Of a stretch of DNA of 64,000 bases, positions 10,253-20,283 are shown piece after piece. Location: NCBI RefSeq assembly GCF_000412675.1, contig NC_021505.1:4396501-4460500 (forward strand), written 5' to 3'. Position 1 is the stretch's first letter, and every line of letters starts with the position of its first letter. Source of the DNA: Pseudomonas putida NBRC 14164. GTDB taxonomy: Bacteria; Pseudomonadota; Gammaproteobacteria; Pseudomonadales; Pseudomonadaceae. The notes beneath the pieces are model-generated. The model was given only the letters and a program-made list of their open reading frames with translations. It ran no database searches and was not told the origin of the DNA. The translations under genes were made by a program, and so were the position numbers.

Positions 10253-10826
10253 CGACTTCAGGAGGCCGAACGCAGGCCTTGCGAAGGGAGGTGACGGGCA
10301 TGGATGCCCGTCAAGCGCTGGGCCCCAGGATGGGGCCTGCAGCGCGGTCCTCCCGGGAGCAAGGCCGGAGTGAGGGAACCCTGGAGCGCAGCGCAGGGGC
10401 CGGATGATCGGAGCGCAGCGTTTTTTGGTTACTTTTTGTCGCGTTTGACAAAAAGTGACTCGCCGTAAGGGCGAAAAGGTGAGTCAGCGTCGCCATCGCA
10501 AATGGCCTATCCGCTATATCAAAACCACTACATAAGCTTCTTGGCTTTTACGATGTGCGCCTTGATACAAGTGTAGACATTCGTTCGCGCAGGTGGCGCT
10601 GAGTCACCTTTCCGCCCTTCCGGCGGGTTACTTTGGTCTTGGCCAAAGTAACCAAAGCCGTCCGCTCCCATCATCCGGCCCCTGCGCTACGCTCCGGGGT
10701 TCCCTCGCTCCGGGCTTGCTCCCGGGAGGACCGCGCTGCAGGCCCCATCCTGGGGCCCAGCGCTTGACGGGCATCCATGCCCGTCACCTCCCTCCGCAAG
10801 CCCTGCGCTCGGCCTCCTGAAGTCGC
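10253..10826. repeat. Large imperfect inverted repeat (palindrome)
   Basis: The left arm (10253-10499) and the right arm (10597-10826) are reverse complements over about 230-247 bases, with a core of roughly 78 identical bases (left copy starting GGGAGGTGACGGGCATGG near 10289). They are separated by a 97-base spacer. Near the inner ends each arm carries its own small palindrome (ACTTTTTGTC.../GACAAAAAGT on the left, GGTTACTTTGG/CCAAAGTAACC on the right). No protein gene is supported inside. Together with the flanking hexamer repeats it looks like a mobile or structural non-coding element; its identity is not known to me. Confidence 0.92.
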
Positions 10827-10866
10827 AATCTGTGTCGCCTGAGCTACCGCGCGCTTAGAAGCCAAA

Positions 10867-10914
10867 GCAAGTGCAAGTACAAGTGCAAGTGCAAGTGCAA
10901 GTGCAAGTGCAAGT
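10867..10914. repeat. Hexanucleotide tandem repeat (GCAAGT)n
   Basis: Eight consecutive 6-base units, seven GCAAGT and one ACAAGT, between the right arm of the palindrome and the 3' end of tatD. The sequence differs from the left-hand GATCTT array. Confidence 0.95.
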
Positions 10915-10934
10915 GCGCTCAGGCTCATGCGCCA

Positions 10935-11717
10935 TCAAGCCACCCGTGCCAACGGGAACAACCGCTTGAAGTTGGCAGTAGTCTGCTCAGCCAGTTGCTC
11001 ATAACTGGCGCCCCGCAACGAAGCCACATACTCCGCCACTTCCCGCACATACTGTGGCAAGTTCGGTTTGCCACGGTACGGAATGGGTGCCAGATACGGC
11101 GAATCGGTCTCGACCAGCAAACGATCGACCGGCACCTGCCGAGCCACTTCACGCAGGGCATCGGCATTGCGGAAGGTAACGATGCCAGACAGCGAGATGT
11201 AATACCCCAGGTCCAGCGCGGCCTTGGCCATCTCCCAGTCTTCGGTGAAGCAATGCAGCACACCAGCCTGCGGCAGGTTGACCTCGCGCAATAGTGCCAA
11301 GGTATCGGCGCGTGCCGCACGGGTGTGCACGATGACCGGCTTGCCGGTCTGCCGCGAGGCTTCCAGGTGCAGGCGGAACGAAGCCTGCTGCAGCTCGGCA
11401 GCTTCCGGCTCATAGTGGTAATCCAGCCCGGTTTCACCTATCGCCACCACATGGGGGTGGGCCAGCTCGCGCAGCAGCCATTCCAGCGCTGGGGTTTCAC
11501 CCGGTGCCAGGTCCAGCGGGTGCACACCCACCGAGCAATCGACATCGGCGTACTGTTCGCTCAACGCCTTCACTGCACCGGCGTTTTCGGCACTGACGCC
11601 AATACACAGAAAATGACCGACCCCGCGCTCACGGGCCGCCTGCAAAGCAGCATCGAGGGAGCCCTGGTGGGCACTCAGGTCAAGACGGTCAAGGTGGCAA
11701 TGGGAATCTACGAGCAT
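10935..11717 (-). CDS. TatD-family metal-dependent hydrolase
   Basis: A 260-residue TIM-barrel nuclease of the TatD/YcfH family, thought to act as a DNase. The metal ligands are visible: HCHLD near residue 8, the glutamate in GETGLDYHY, HTRAA in the middle and the late aspartate in ETDSPYLAP. The start at 11717 (MLVDSHCHLD) is the family start; the open frame extends five codons further. In P. aeruginosa pilZ lies between holB and this gene; here only about 30 bases separate them. The 3' end adjoins the GCAAGT repeat. Confidence 0.93.
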   Translation of the reverse strand: MLVDSHCHLDRLDLSAHQGSLDAALQAARERGVGHFLCIGVSAENAGAVKALSEQYADVDCSVGVHPLDLAPGETPALEWLLRELAHPHVVAIGETGLDYHYEPEAAELQQASFRLHLEASRQTGKPVIVHTRAARADTLALLREVNLPQAGVLHCFTEDWEMAKAALDLGYYISLSGIVTFRNADALREVARQVPVDRLLVETDSPYLAPIPYRGKPNLPQYVREVAEYVASLRGASYEQLAEQTTANFKRLFPLARVA

Positions 11718-11747
11718 GGGATAACGGCACACATGAAAAAATGAAAA

Positions 11748-12734
11748 TCAGCGGGTACCCGGCAGTTGCAGCCAGTGAGCCAGCAACGCTTCGAGCAGCA
11801 GGGCGCGGTTGAGGTTGGCCTTGCCCAGCACTTTCTGGCGCTGCTCCAGGATCCAGGCCTGCACCTCCAGCACCTTGGCCTGGCGGCTCTTCTGCGCCAG
11901 GTATTGCACCACCTTGCGCATATCAGCCAAGCCTAACCCCTCCTCGTCCTGGGTCAACTGGTAGCGCAGGATCAGATGCGACCAATCGCAGAACCAGTCG
12001 AACAGCAACAGCAGTGGCACGCCGTTCCAGGCATCGGCCAACTGGCTGGGCGATTGCTGCTGCTTGATCAGCTTCTTCACCCCGTCAGTAACCAGCGCAC
12101 GTTGCTCGCGCACACCTTGTGCCTGCAGGCTGACCGCCATCAATGGCGAACCGGCGGCCAGCGTCAGCAGCTCGTCGCGCTCGGCCTCGTCACTGTCAGG
12201 CAACGCACCGGCCAGCCAGGCCTGGCTCTGGGCCAGGCTTGGCTGCGGGCACGCCACCTGCTGGCAGCGGCTCTTGATGGTCGGCAACAAGCGGCTGGGC
12301 TGGTGCGTGACCAACAGCAGCACCGTATCGCCAGATGGCTCTTCGAGGCTTTTGAGCAGCGCGTTGGAGGCGTTGACGTTCATCGCCTCGACAGGCTCGA
12401 TCAGCACCACCTTGCGCCCGCCCAATTGCGCGGTTTGCACCACGAACGCCACCAGCTCGCGCACCTGGTCGACCTTGATCGGCTTGTCGGCCTCTTCAGG
12501 CTCGAGCACAAAGTTGTCCGGGTGGCTACCGGCCTTTAGCAACAGGCAGGACTTGCACCCGCCGCAGGCATCCAGCCCTTGGGGCTGCTGGCACAGCAGG
12601 CGGGCCATCAGGCGCTCGGCCATGGCCCGCTTGCCGATACCCTGCGGCCCGTGCAGCAGGTAGGCGTGCGCGTGCTGGCTGCGGCCGGCCAGCTGCTGCC
12701 AGAGGGCCTGCTGCCAGGGGTAGGCGTCAGCCAC
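11748..12734 (-). CDS. holB: DNA polymerase III delta' subunit
   Basis: Clamp-loader subunit delta prime of the replicative polymerase, 328 residues. It shows the AAA+ fold with a P-loop-like GPQGIGKRAMAE, the four-cysteine zinc module (CQQPQGLDACGGCKSC) and the SRC arginine-finger motif in IKSRCQQV. The frame is open upstream to 12926, but the GTG at 12734 (VADAYPWQQAL) gives the family N-terminus and overlaps the end of tmk by 8 bases, a typical coupled arrangement. Confidence 0.93.
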   Translation of the reverse strand: MADAYPWQQALWQQLAGRSQHAHAYLLHGPQGIGKRAMAERLMARLLCQQPQGLDACGGCKSCLLLKAGSHPDNFVLEPEEADKPIKVDQVRELVAFVVQTAQLGGRKVVLIEPVEAMNVNASNALLKSLEEPSGDTVLLLVTHQPSRLLPTIKSRCQQVACPQPSLAQSQAWLAGALPDSDEAERDELLTLAAGSPLMAVSLQAQGVREQRALVTDGVKKLIKQQQSPSQLADAWNGVPLLLLFDWFCDWSHLILRYQLTQDEEGLGLADMRKVVQYLAQKSRQAKVLEVQAWILEQRQKVLGKANLNRALLLEALLAHWLQLPGTR

Positions 12735-13359
12735 GGCAACGCTCCACAATCGCCGGCAGCAGCGCATCGATGGCGCGCTGCACGGCTTCCAGCGTTTGCG
12801 CGGCATCGAGCAGGCTGTAGCGCTGCGGCTCGCGCTGGGCGCGCTGCAGGTATGCCTGGCGCACCGCTTCGAAAAACGCCTGGCCTTCTTGCTCGAAACG
12901 GTCCAGGCGGCCGCGGGCGGCAGCACGGGCCAAGCCCACTTCCACTGGCAGGTCGAAGACCAAGGTCAGGTCCGGGCGCAGGTCACCCTGGACAAATTGC
13001 TCCAGAGTAGCGATGCGCTCGACCGACAAACCGCGCCCACCGCCCTGATAGGCATAGGTGGCGTCGGTGAAGCGGTCACACAGCACCACGGCGCCGCGGG
13101 CCAGTGCCGGGCGGATTACCTGCGCGAGGTGTTGCGCGCGCGCCGCGAACACAAGCAACAGCTCGGTGTCGGCCGCCATGCTTTCATCGGTGGGGGCCAG
13201 CAGCAGCTCGCGCACTTTTTCGGCCAGCGGCGTACCACCGGGCTCACGGGTCAGCACTACATCCAGGCCCTGCTCGCGCAAGCGCGCAGCAAGGTAATCG
13301 CGGTTGGTGCTCTTGCCCGCGCCTTCGGGGCCTTCCAGCGTAATAAACAAGCCGCTCAC
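12727..13359 (-). CDS. tmk: Thymidylate kinase
   Basis: Phosphorylates dTMP to dTDP for DNA synthesis. It has 210 residues. The P-loop EGPEGAGKST is at residues 9-18, the DR motif in VVLCDRFTDATYAYQGGGRG binds substrate, and the LID stretch with GLARAAARGRLDRFE follows. Coupled to holB downstream and 10 bases after mltG upstream in transcript order. Confidence 0.97.
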   Translation of the reverse strand: MSGLFITLEGPEGAGKSTNRDYLAARLREQGLDVVLTREPGGTPLAEKVRELLLAPTDESMAADTELLLVFAARAQHLAQVIRPALARGAVVLCDRFTDATYAYQGGGRGLSVERIATLEQFVQGDLRPDLTLVFDLPVEVGLARAAARGRLDRFEQEGQAFFEAVRQAYLQRAQREPQRYSLLDAAQTLEAVQRAIDALLPAIVERCRG

Positions 13360-13368
13360 AGGCAGTCC

Positions 13369-14559
13369 TTAATGTTGTTCGTCAGGCGTCGGCCGTTCGG
13401 CCGCTTGCGCACCACCAGCAGGGGCATCCTGCGCAGGCGGCGCTTCGGGTGCTGGCTGTGCAGCCGGCTCGTCAGTTGCAGGCACCTGGGGCTGGGCGTC
13501 GTCAGTACCCGGCTGTGCCTCTTGCTGCGGCGCAGGGCTGGAGCGGTAGTCGGTACGACGTTTGAGCTGGAACTCGCGCACCGCCGAATTATGGTCGTCG
13601 AGGTCGTCGGAGAACACATGGCTGCCATCGCCGCGGGCGACGAAGTACAGGCTGGTGCCATCGGACGGGTTGAGCGCCGCGTGAATCGCTTCGCGGCCGA
13701 CCATGGCAATCGGGGTGGGCGGTAGCCCTGTCATGGTATAGGTGTTGTAGGGCGTCGGTTCGCGCAGGTCGGCGCGGGTAATCCTGCCGTTGTAACGCTC
13801 ACCCATGCCGTAGATCACCGTCGGGTCGGTCTGCAGCATCATGCCCAGGCGCAGGCGCCGTACAAATACGCCGGCAATCTGCCCACGCTCCTGCGGGATA
13901 CCGGTTTCCTTTTCCACCAGCGAGGCCATGATCAGCGCCTGGTACGGGTCGCGATACGGCAGGTCGGTGGTGCGCTCGGCCCACTCCTTTGCCAGCACTT
14001 CGTCCAGGCGCATGTAGGCCTGCTGCAGCAACTCGACATCGCTCATGCCACGCACGAAGCGGTAGGTGTCCGGGAAGAAGCGCCCTTCGGGGAACACGCC
14101 GGTATGGCCGAGCTTGTCCATCACTTCGGAATCCGACAGGCCGTCCAGGGTGTGCTTGATCTTTTCATGCCTGGCCACAGCCGAGCGCACCTGACGGAAG
14201 GTCCAGCCTTCGACCAGAGTGAGGTTGTACTGCACCACATCGGCCCGGCGCCATGCGTCGAACAACTGTTCGACCGTCATGCCAGGGGTGAGGCGGTATT
14301 CGCCGGTGTGCAGGGCGGTGCCAGCCATGTTGAAGCGCCAGTACAAGCGCAACCAGACAGCATCGTCGAGCAACCCTTCTTGTTGCATGCGGTAGAACAT
14401 GCGGTTGGGGTTGGTGCCATTGGGCACGTCGAGCAGGCGCTCCTGCGTCACGTGCAGGGGCTGCTCCAGGACCGAGTTGACCTTCCAGGCCGACCAGCCA
14501 AGCGCCAGCCCGGCAAGGATCAAGCCCATTTCCAGCAGTAGCAGGAATTTACGTCTCAC
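13369..14559 (-). CDS. mltG: Endolytic murein transglycosylase
   Basis: YceG/MltG cleaves nascent glycan strands in the inner membrane and so sets their length. One N-terminal membrane segment (FLLLLEMGLILAGLALGWSAW) is followed by the LysM-like and catalytic domains; the catalytic glutamate is in ASLVEKETGIP, and YNTYTMTGLPPTPI is a family signature. The GTG at 14559 is chosen over a TTG at 14589 because it follows the pabC stop by 4 bases and has GGAAA upstream; this gives 396 residues. The last 65 residues are a Pro/Ala/Gln-rich tail beyond the usual end, probably disordered. Confidence 0.93.
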   Translation of the reverse strand: MRRKFLLLLEMGLILAGLALGWSAWKVNSVLEQPLHVTQERLLDVPNGTNPNRMFYRMQQEGLLDDAVWLRLYWRFNMAGTALHTGEYRLTPGMTVEQLFDAWRRADVVQYNLTLVEGWTFRQVRSAVARHEKIKHTLDGLSDSEVMDKLGHTGVFPEGRFFPDTYRFVRGMSDVELLQQAYMRLDEVLAKEWAERTTDLPYRDPYQALIMASLVEKETGIPQERGQIAGVFVRRLRLGMMLQTDPTVIYGMGERYNGRITRADLREPTPYNTYTMTGLPPTPIAMVGREAIHAALNPSDGTSLYFVARGDGSHVFSDDLDDHNSAVREFQLKRRTDYRSSPAPQQEAQPGTDDAQPQVPATDEPAAQPAPEAPPAQDAPAGGAQAAERPTPDEQH

Positions 14560-14563
14560 GAAT

Positions 14564-15378
14564 TCAGGTTTCCAGTAACGTACGGGCAACGGCCTGCAGT
14601 TTACGGGTGAGCGGGCCAGGCGACCAGTTTAGCGCGGCTACGCCCCGCACGGGCCAGATGCCGTAAACGCTATTGCAAACAAATACTTCATCTGCCTGCT
14701 CCAGCGCGTCAAACGACAGGTCAGCGACCTGCGCCGGGATGCCCAGCACCGCGGCCTGTTCCAGCAATGCAGCACGCATCACCCCGGCCACACCACAACG
14801 GCTGAGGTCGGCAGTGAACAGCACGCCATCGCGCACCAGGAACAGATTGCTGTACACCCCTTCGATCACCCTGCCCTGCCCGTCACGCATCAGGCCTTCG
14901 GCATGCTCGCTGTCCTGCCATTCGGCACGGGCCAGCACCTGCTCCAGCCGGTTGAGGTGTTTGAGGCCGGCCAGCAGCGGTTGTTCCCCAAGCCGGGTCT
15001 GGCAAGGAAACAAGCGCACGCCGTGCTCGGCATGCTCCACAGGATAGCTGGGTAACGGGCTGCCCTGCAGGATTCGCCGTGGCACGGCACCGGCAACCGG
15101 CGCATAGCCACGCTGGCTGTCACCACGGGTAAGGATGAGTTTGGCTACACCTTCACCGAGCTGGCTGGCATAGCGCAGGAGCTCGTCGCGCACCAGCGCC
15201 ATGTCGGCACTGATCGCCAAGCGCTGACAACCCAGCGCCAGGCGTGCGAGGTGGCCGTCCAGCAAGCTGGGCTGGCCACCGCGCACGGCAATGGTCTCGA
15301 ACAGGCCATCGCCGTAGGCCAGGCCGCGGTTCTGCAGGTTGACTGCAACCGAGGGCTGGCCATCGACCCAGCTGTGCA

Positions 15379-15379
<1 letters not shown>
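14564..15379 (-). CDS. pabC: Aminodeoxychorismate lyase
   Basis: PLP enzyme of the branched-chain aminotransferase fold that releases pyruvate from aminodeoxychorismate to give p-aminobenzoate for folate. The family stretch NRGLAYGDGLFETIAVRGG is near residue 20, the PLP lysine is in GLKHLNRLEQVLARAEW, and VCNSVYGIWPV closes the active site. The ATG at 15379 overlaps the fabF stop by one base (TGATG), so translation is coupled; an upstream open frame to 15499 is only fabF in another frame. 271 residues. Confidence 0.93.
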
Positions 15380-16623
<1,244 letters not shown>

Positions 16624-16748
16624 AGTACTCTCCTTTTCTAATAACAGAGTCTCTTGCGATTACATTCAAGCGCAGGAATGGAATGGCAACAGGCTCTTGG
16701 TGCGCGGTCAGCGAAGCCGGCTCGCCCCAAAGCAGCGTGTTCGCAAAG

Positions 16749-16785
16749 AAAAAACCGCACGCCGGCAAAGGCAGTGCGGTTTTTC
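16749..16785 (-). terminator. Terminator/attenuator between acpP and fabF
   Basis: AAAACCGCAC (16751-16760) pairs with GTGCGGTTTT (16774-16783); on the minus strand the stem is followed by a T run. It would end most acpP transcripts, giving the abundant short acpP message, and let a fraction continue into fabF. Confidence 0.88.
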
Positions 16786-16812
16786 TCGTCAAGAAGCGAC
16801 GACTACAGTGTC

Positions 16813-17049
16813 TTAGGCCTTGTGGCTGTTGACGTAGTCGATAGCTGCTTGAACGGTAGTGATTTTCTCGGCTTCTTCGTCAGGGATTTCGGTCTCGAAT
16901 TCCTCTTCCAGAGCCATCACCAGCTCAACGGTGTCAAGCGAATCGGCACCCAGGTCATCGACGAAGGACTTCTCGTTGGTCACTTCCTCTTCCTTCACGC
17001 CCAGTTGCTCGGCGACGATTTTCTTGACGCGTTCTTCGATGTTGCTCAT
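16813..17049 (-). CDS. acpP: Acyl carrier protein
   Basis: A 78-residue acidic carrier of growing acyl chains. The phosphopantetheine serine is S37 in the motif DSLDTVEL. The start at 17049 gives the usual MSNIEERVKKI; AGGAG lies upstream. The longer open frame is not used. A -10-like TATAAA (plus-strand TTTATA at 17102-17107) would start a leader of about 45 bases, matching a separately expressed acpP; the -35 is weak. Confidence 0.98.
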   Translation of the reverse strand: MSNIEERVKKIVAEQLGVKEEEVTNEKSFVDDLGADSLDTVELVMALEEEFETEIPDEEAEKITTVQAAIDYVNSHKA

Positions 17050-17251
17050 ACCTAGGTTTACTCCTAATGGATATATGTCAGGCAGCTGGCCGGTGGCCAA
17101 TTTTATAGAAAGACGTTCGCTTTTCAAGCTAAACGCACCTTCAAACCAGTCACCGCACCCGCCGCCTGGAATCTGGTTGCAGCTTTATAACGGATTTTAG
17201 GCTCGCAGTATGACTCTTTTTTTACGAAATCCGTCACATTGAGTTGCAGTG

Positions 17252-17992
17252 TTACATGTACATCCCGCCGTTGACCGGCACGGTAGCGCCGGTCACGTAG
17301 GCCGCACCGTCGGACGCCAGGAACGAAACCACCTTGGCGATTTCATCAGCCTGGCCCAGGCGGCCCAGCGGAATCTGGGTTTGCAGGGCTTCACGCTGCG
17401 CTTCTGGCAGTTCGCGGGTCATGTCGGTGTCGATGAAGCCCGGAGTCACCGAGTTTACGGTGATGCCACGCGAGCCCACTTCACGCGCGAGGGCGCGGCT
17501 GAAGCCTTCCAGGCCAGCCTTGGCGGCGGCGTAGTTGGCCTGGCCAGCGTTACCCATTGCACCGACGACCGAGCCGATGCTGATGATACGACCCCAACGT
17601 GCCTTGGTCATGCCACGCAGCACGCCCTTGGACAGACGGTAGAGGCTGTTCAGGTTCGTGTCGATCACGTCGAACCACTCGTCGTCCTTCATGCGCAGCA
17701 TGAGGTTGTCGCGAGTGATACCGGCGTTGTTGACCAGGATGGCCGGCGCGCCAAACTGTTCGGCGATGGCACCCAGAACAGCTTCAACGGATTCGGCGCT
17801 GGTCACGTTCAGCTCCATGCCGGTGCCGGTGATACCGTGCTCTTTCAGGGTGGCAGCAATGCGCTCGGCGCCGGAGGCCGAAGTGGCGGTACCGATCACG
17901 GTCGCGCCCTGGCGGCCCAGCTCGAGGGCGATGGCCTGGCCAATGCCACGGCTGGCGCCGGTGACCAGTGCAACTTTACCTTGCAGGCTCAT
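17252..17992 (-). CDS. fabG: 3-oxoacyl-ACP reductase
   Basis: NADPH-dependent short-chain dehydrogenase that performs the first reduction in fatty acid elongation. 246 residues. Cofactor motif GASRGIG near residue 14, NNAG at about residue 88, catalytic serine in IISIGSVVG and the YAAAK motif (Tyr and Lys). It follows fabD by 15 bases and precedes acpP by about 200 bases. Confidence 0.97.
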   Translation of the reverse strand: MSLQGKVALVTGASRGIGQAIALELGRQGATVIGTATSASGAERIAATLKEHGITGTGMELNVTSAESVEAVLGAIAEQFGAPAILVNNAGITRDNLMLRMKDDEWFDVIDTNLNSLYRLSKGVLRGMTKARWGRIISIGSVVGAMGNAGQANYAAAKAGLEGFSRALAREVGSRGITVNSVTPGFIDTDMTRELPEAQREALQTQIPLGRLGQADEIAKVVSFLASDGAAYVTGATVPVNGGMYM

Positions 17993-18007
17993 GCAAGCTT
18001 CTCCAAA

Positions 18008-18946
18008 TCAGGCCAGTGCCGCGCGGGTGGCGGCAACGGCGTCAGGGGTATTGAGGTTGTAGGTGGTCACGCCGTCGGCGCAACGCTTGTTCAGGCCAGC
18101 CAGGACCTTGCCCGGGCCGCACTCGACCAGGTTGACTGCACCGTTGGCAGCCAGGGTCTGCACGCACTCGACCCAACGCACAGGCTGGTACAGCTGGGCC
18201 AGCAGGTCATGCTTGAGGGCATCGAGGTCGGCGGCAATGGCAGCGGTGACGTTCTGCACCACCGGAATTTGCGGCGCCTTCCATTCGATGGCATTGACCG
18301 ATTCGGCAAAGCGCTCGGCGGCCGGCTTCATCAGGGCACAGTGCGACGGCACGCTGACCGCCAGCGGCAGGGCGCGCTTGGCACCTTTGGCCTTGCACAG
18401 CTCCATGGCCCGATCTACCGCAGCCTTGTTACCTGCGATGACCACCTGGCCTGGCGAGTTGAAGTTGACGGCGCTGACCACTTGGTCTTCTGCCGCTTCG
18501 GCGCAAATTTCTACCACCACGGCGTCGTCCAGGCCAAGGATTGCAGCCATGGCACCGTGACCTGCAGGCACGGCCTCCTGCATCAACTGACCACGGCGCT
18601 CGACCAGGCGAACGGCGTCTTTCAGGCTGATGCTTTCAGCGGCAACCAAGGCACTGTATTCACCCAGACTATGACCGGAGACGAAGGCTGGCGCGGCGCC
18701 GCCTTCCGCCAGCCACAAGCGCCACAGCGCGATGGACGCGGTGAGGATGGCCGGCTGGGTCTTGTCGGTCTGGTTGAGTTGCTCTTCCGGGCCTTCCTGG
18801 ATCAGCTTCCACAGGTCGTAACCGAGTGCGTCGGAAGCTTCCTTGAAGGTTTCGATGATCACTGGCTTCTCGGCGCCGAGCTCGGCGAGCATGCCCAGCG
18901 ACTGGGAACCTTGACCGGGAAAGACAAATGCGAGGGATGCAGACAT
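18008..18946 (-). CDS. fabD: Malonyl-CoA:ACP transacylase
   Basis: Loads malonate onto ACP. 312 residues. The substrate loop FPGQGSQ is near residue 9, the nucleophile elbow is GHSLGE, and a histidine partner lies in SVPSHCALM. The ATG at 18946 gives the usual MSASLAFVFPGQGSQ; the upstream open frame overlaps plsX and is ignored. About 127 bases separate it from plsX, enough for its own promoter. Confidence 0.97.
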   Translation of the reverse strand: MSASLAFVFPGQGSQSLGMLAELGAEKPVIIETFKEASDALGYDLWKLIQEGPEEQLNQTDKTQPAILTASIALWRLWLAEGGAAPAFVSGHSLGEYSALVAAESISLKDAVRLVERRGQLMQEAVPAGHGAMAAILGLDDAVVVEICAEAAEDQVVSAVNFNSPGQVVIAGNKAAVDRAMELCKAKGAKRALPLAVSVPSHCALMKPAAERFAESVNAIEWKAPQIPVVQNVTAAIAADLDALKHDLLAQLYQPVRWVECVQTLAANGAVNLVECGPGKVLAGLNKRCADGVTTYNLNTPDAVAATRAALA

Positions 18947-19073
18947 TGAACAAGCCCTTATGATCTTGTCGTCGGATAGGGTGCGCCAGGCCGCAGGCCA
19001 GGCGCGGAATCTGAAAACTTGGATGGAAACGCAGACCAAGCGGTCACATTTAAGCACTTCATCGCCGAAATGC

Positions 19074-20084
19074 CTAAGGCAACAGGTCTTCAAGGCGGCC
19101 ATGCAGGCGCTGCGGCAGGTTTTCCTGAATTTCGATCAACGCCCGCTGGATGGCGCTCTGGAAGCCCTGCACGCCTGCCGAGCCATGGCTCTTGATGACG
19201 ATACCCTGCAACCCCAGAAAGCTCGCACCGTTGTGCCGCGCCGGCGCCAGGTCGGCCTGCAGGCGCTTGAGCAGCGGCATGGCCACGGCCCCGGCAACGC
19301 GAGCAAATGCACCGCCCTTGAACAGCTTTTCGATGCGTGCACCGATCATCGTTGCCAGACCCTCGCTGGATTTAAGCAGGATGTTGCCGACAAAACCGTC
19401 GCACACCACCACGTCCGCCTCCCCTCTGTACAGGCCATCCCCTTCGACGAAACCGACGTAGTTAAGGCCGCGAGCGTTCTGCAACAGCGTGGCCGCCAGC
19501 TTGACCTGCTGGTTGCCCTTGATGTCCTCGGTACCGATGTTCAGCAATGCCACACGCGGCCGATGCACACCCAGGGCCTGGGCGGCCACCGAGCCCATCA
19601 CCGCGAACTGATAGAGGTTCTCGGCGCTGCAATCGACATTGGCACCCAGGTCCAGCAGCTGGCAGTAACCCGCCTGGGTCGGGATCGCCGCCACCATGGC
19701 TGGCCGATCGATACCCGGCAAGGTTTTGAGCACGAAGCGTGACAGCGCCATCAGCGCCCCGGTATTGCCGGCACTGACGCAGGCCTGGGCCTTGCCGTCA
19801 CGCACCAGTTCGAGGGCGATGCGCATCGACGAGTCCGGCTTGCCGCGTAGCGCCTGGGAGGGCCGCTCGTCCATACCGATCACCTCACTGGCGGCGACAA
19901 TCTGCAGGCGCGCGCGATCCGCAGCTGCAAGGCCGCTGACAAGATCTTCTAGGAGGGAGGGTTGACCGACGAGGGTCAGGTGCAGCGAGGGGGTAGCCGA
20001 AAGGCAGGCAATGCTAGCCTGGACAATGCTGCGGGGACCGAAGTCCCCGCCCATTGCGTCGATCGCGATGATCTGAGCGGACAA
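19074..20084 (-). CDS. plsX: Phosphate acyltransferase
   Basis: Converts acyl-ACP to acyl-phosphate for phospholipid synthesis. 336 residues, the family length, with the N-terminal signature IAIDAMGGDFGPRSIV and the glycine-rich CVSAGNTGALMALSRF. It begins 3 bases after rpmF, so ribosomal protein, fatty acid and phospholipid genes are transcribed together, as in E. coli. Confidence 0.97.
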   Translation of the reverse strand: MSAQIIAIDAMGGDFGPRSIVQASIACLSATPSLHLTLVGQPSLLEDLVSGLAAADRARLQIVAASEVIGMDERPSQALRGKPDSSMRIALELVRDGKAQACVSAGNTGALMALSRFVLKTLPGIDRPAMVAAIPTQAGYCQLLDLGANVDCSAENLYQFAVMGSVAAQALGVHRPRVALLNIGTEDIKGNQQVKLAATLLQNARGLNYVGFVEGDGLYRGEADVVVCDGFVGNILLKSSEGLATMIGARIEKLFKGGAFARVAGAVAMPLLKRLQADLAPARHNGASFLGLQGIVIKSHGSAGVQGFQSAIQRALIEIQENLPQRLHGRLEDLLP

Positions 20085-20087
20085 GGA

Positions 20088-20270
20088 TTACTCGTCAGCG
20101 CCCTTATCGATCACTTTACGACCACGGTATACGCCTTCTGGCGAAACGTGGTGGCGCAGGTGAATTTCACCGGTGGTTTTCTCTACCGACAGCGCGTTTT
20201 CCGACAGGGCGTCGTGCGAACGGCGCATGTCACGGGCAGAGCGGGATTTTTTGTTCTGCTGAACAGCCAT
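20088..20270 (-). CDS. rpmF: 50S ribosomal protein L32
   Basis: A 60-residue basic ribosomal protein starting MAVQQNKKSRSARDMRRSHD, the typical L32 start. The C-terminal part lacks the zinc-binding cysteines found in some L32 proteins, as is normal for Gammaproteobacteria. Between yceD and plsX in a tight operon. Confidence 0.97.
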   Translation of the reverse strand: MAVQQNKKSRSARDMRRSHDALSENALSVEKTTGEIHLRHHVSPEGVYRGRKVIDKGADE

Positions 20271-20283
20271 AATTGATTAACTC

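Noticed and set aside
10074..10928. Small open frames encoding Lys-Ile and Ala-Leu repeats
   Set aside because: They are translations of the GATCTT and GCAAGT hexamer arrays and of the palindrome arms, with no ribosome sites.
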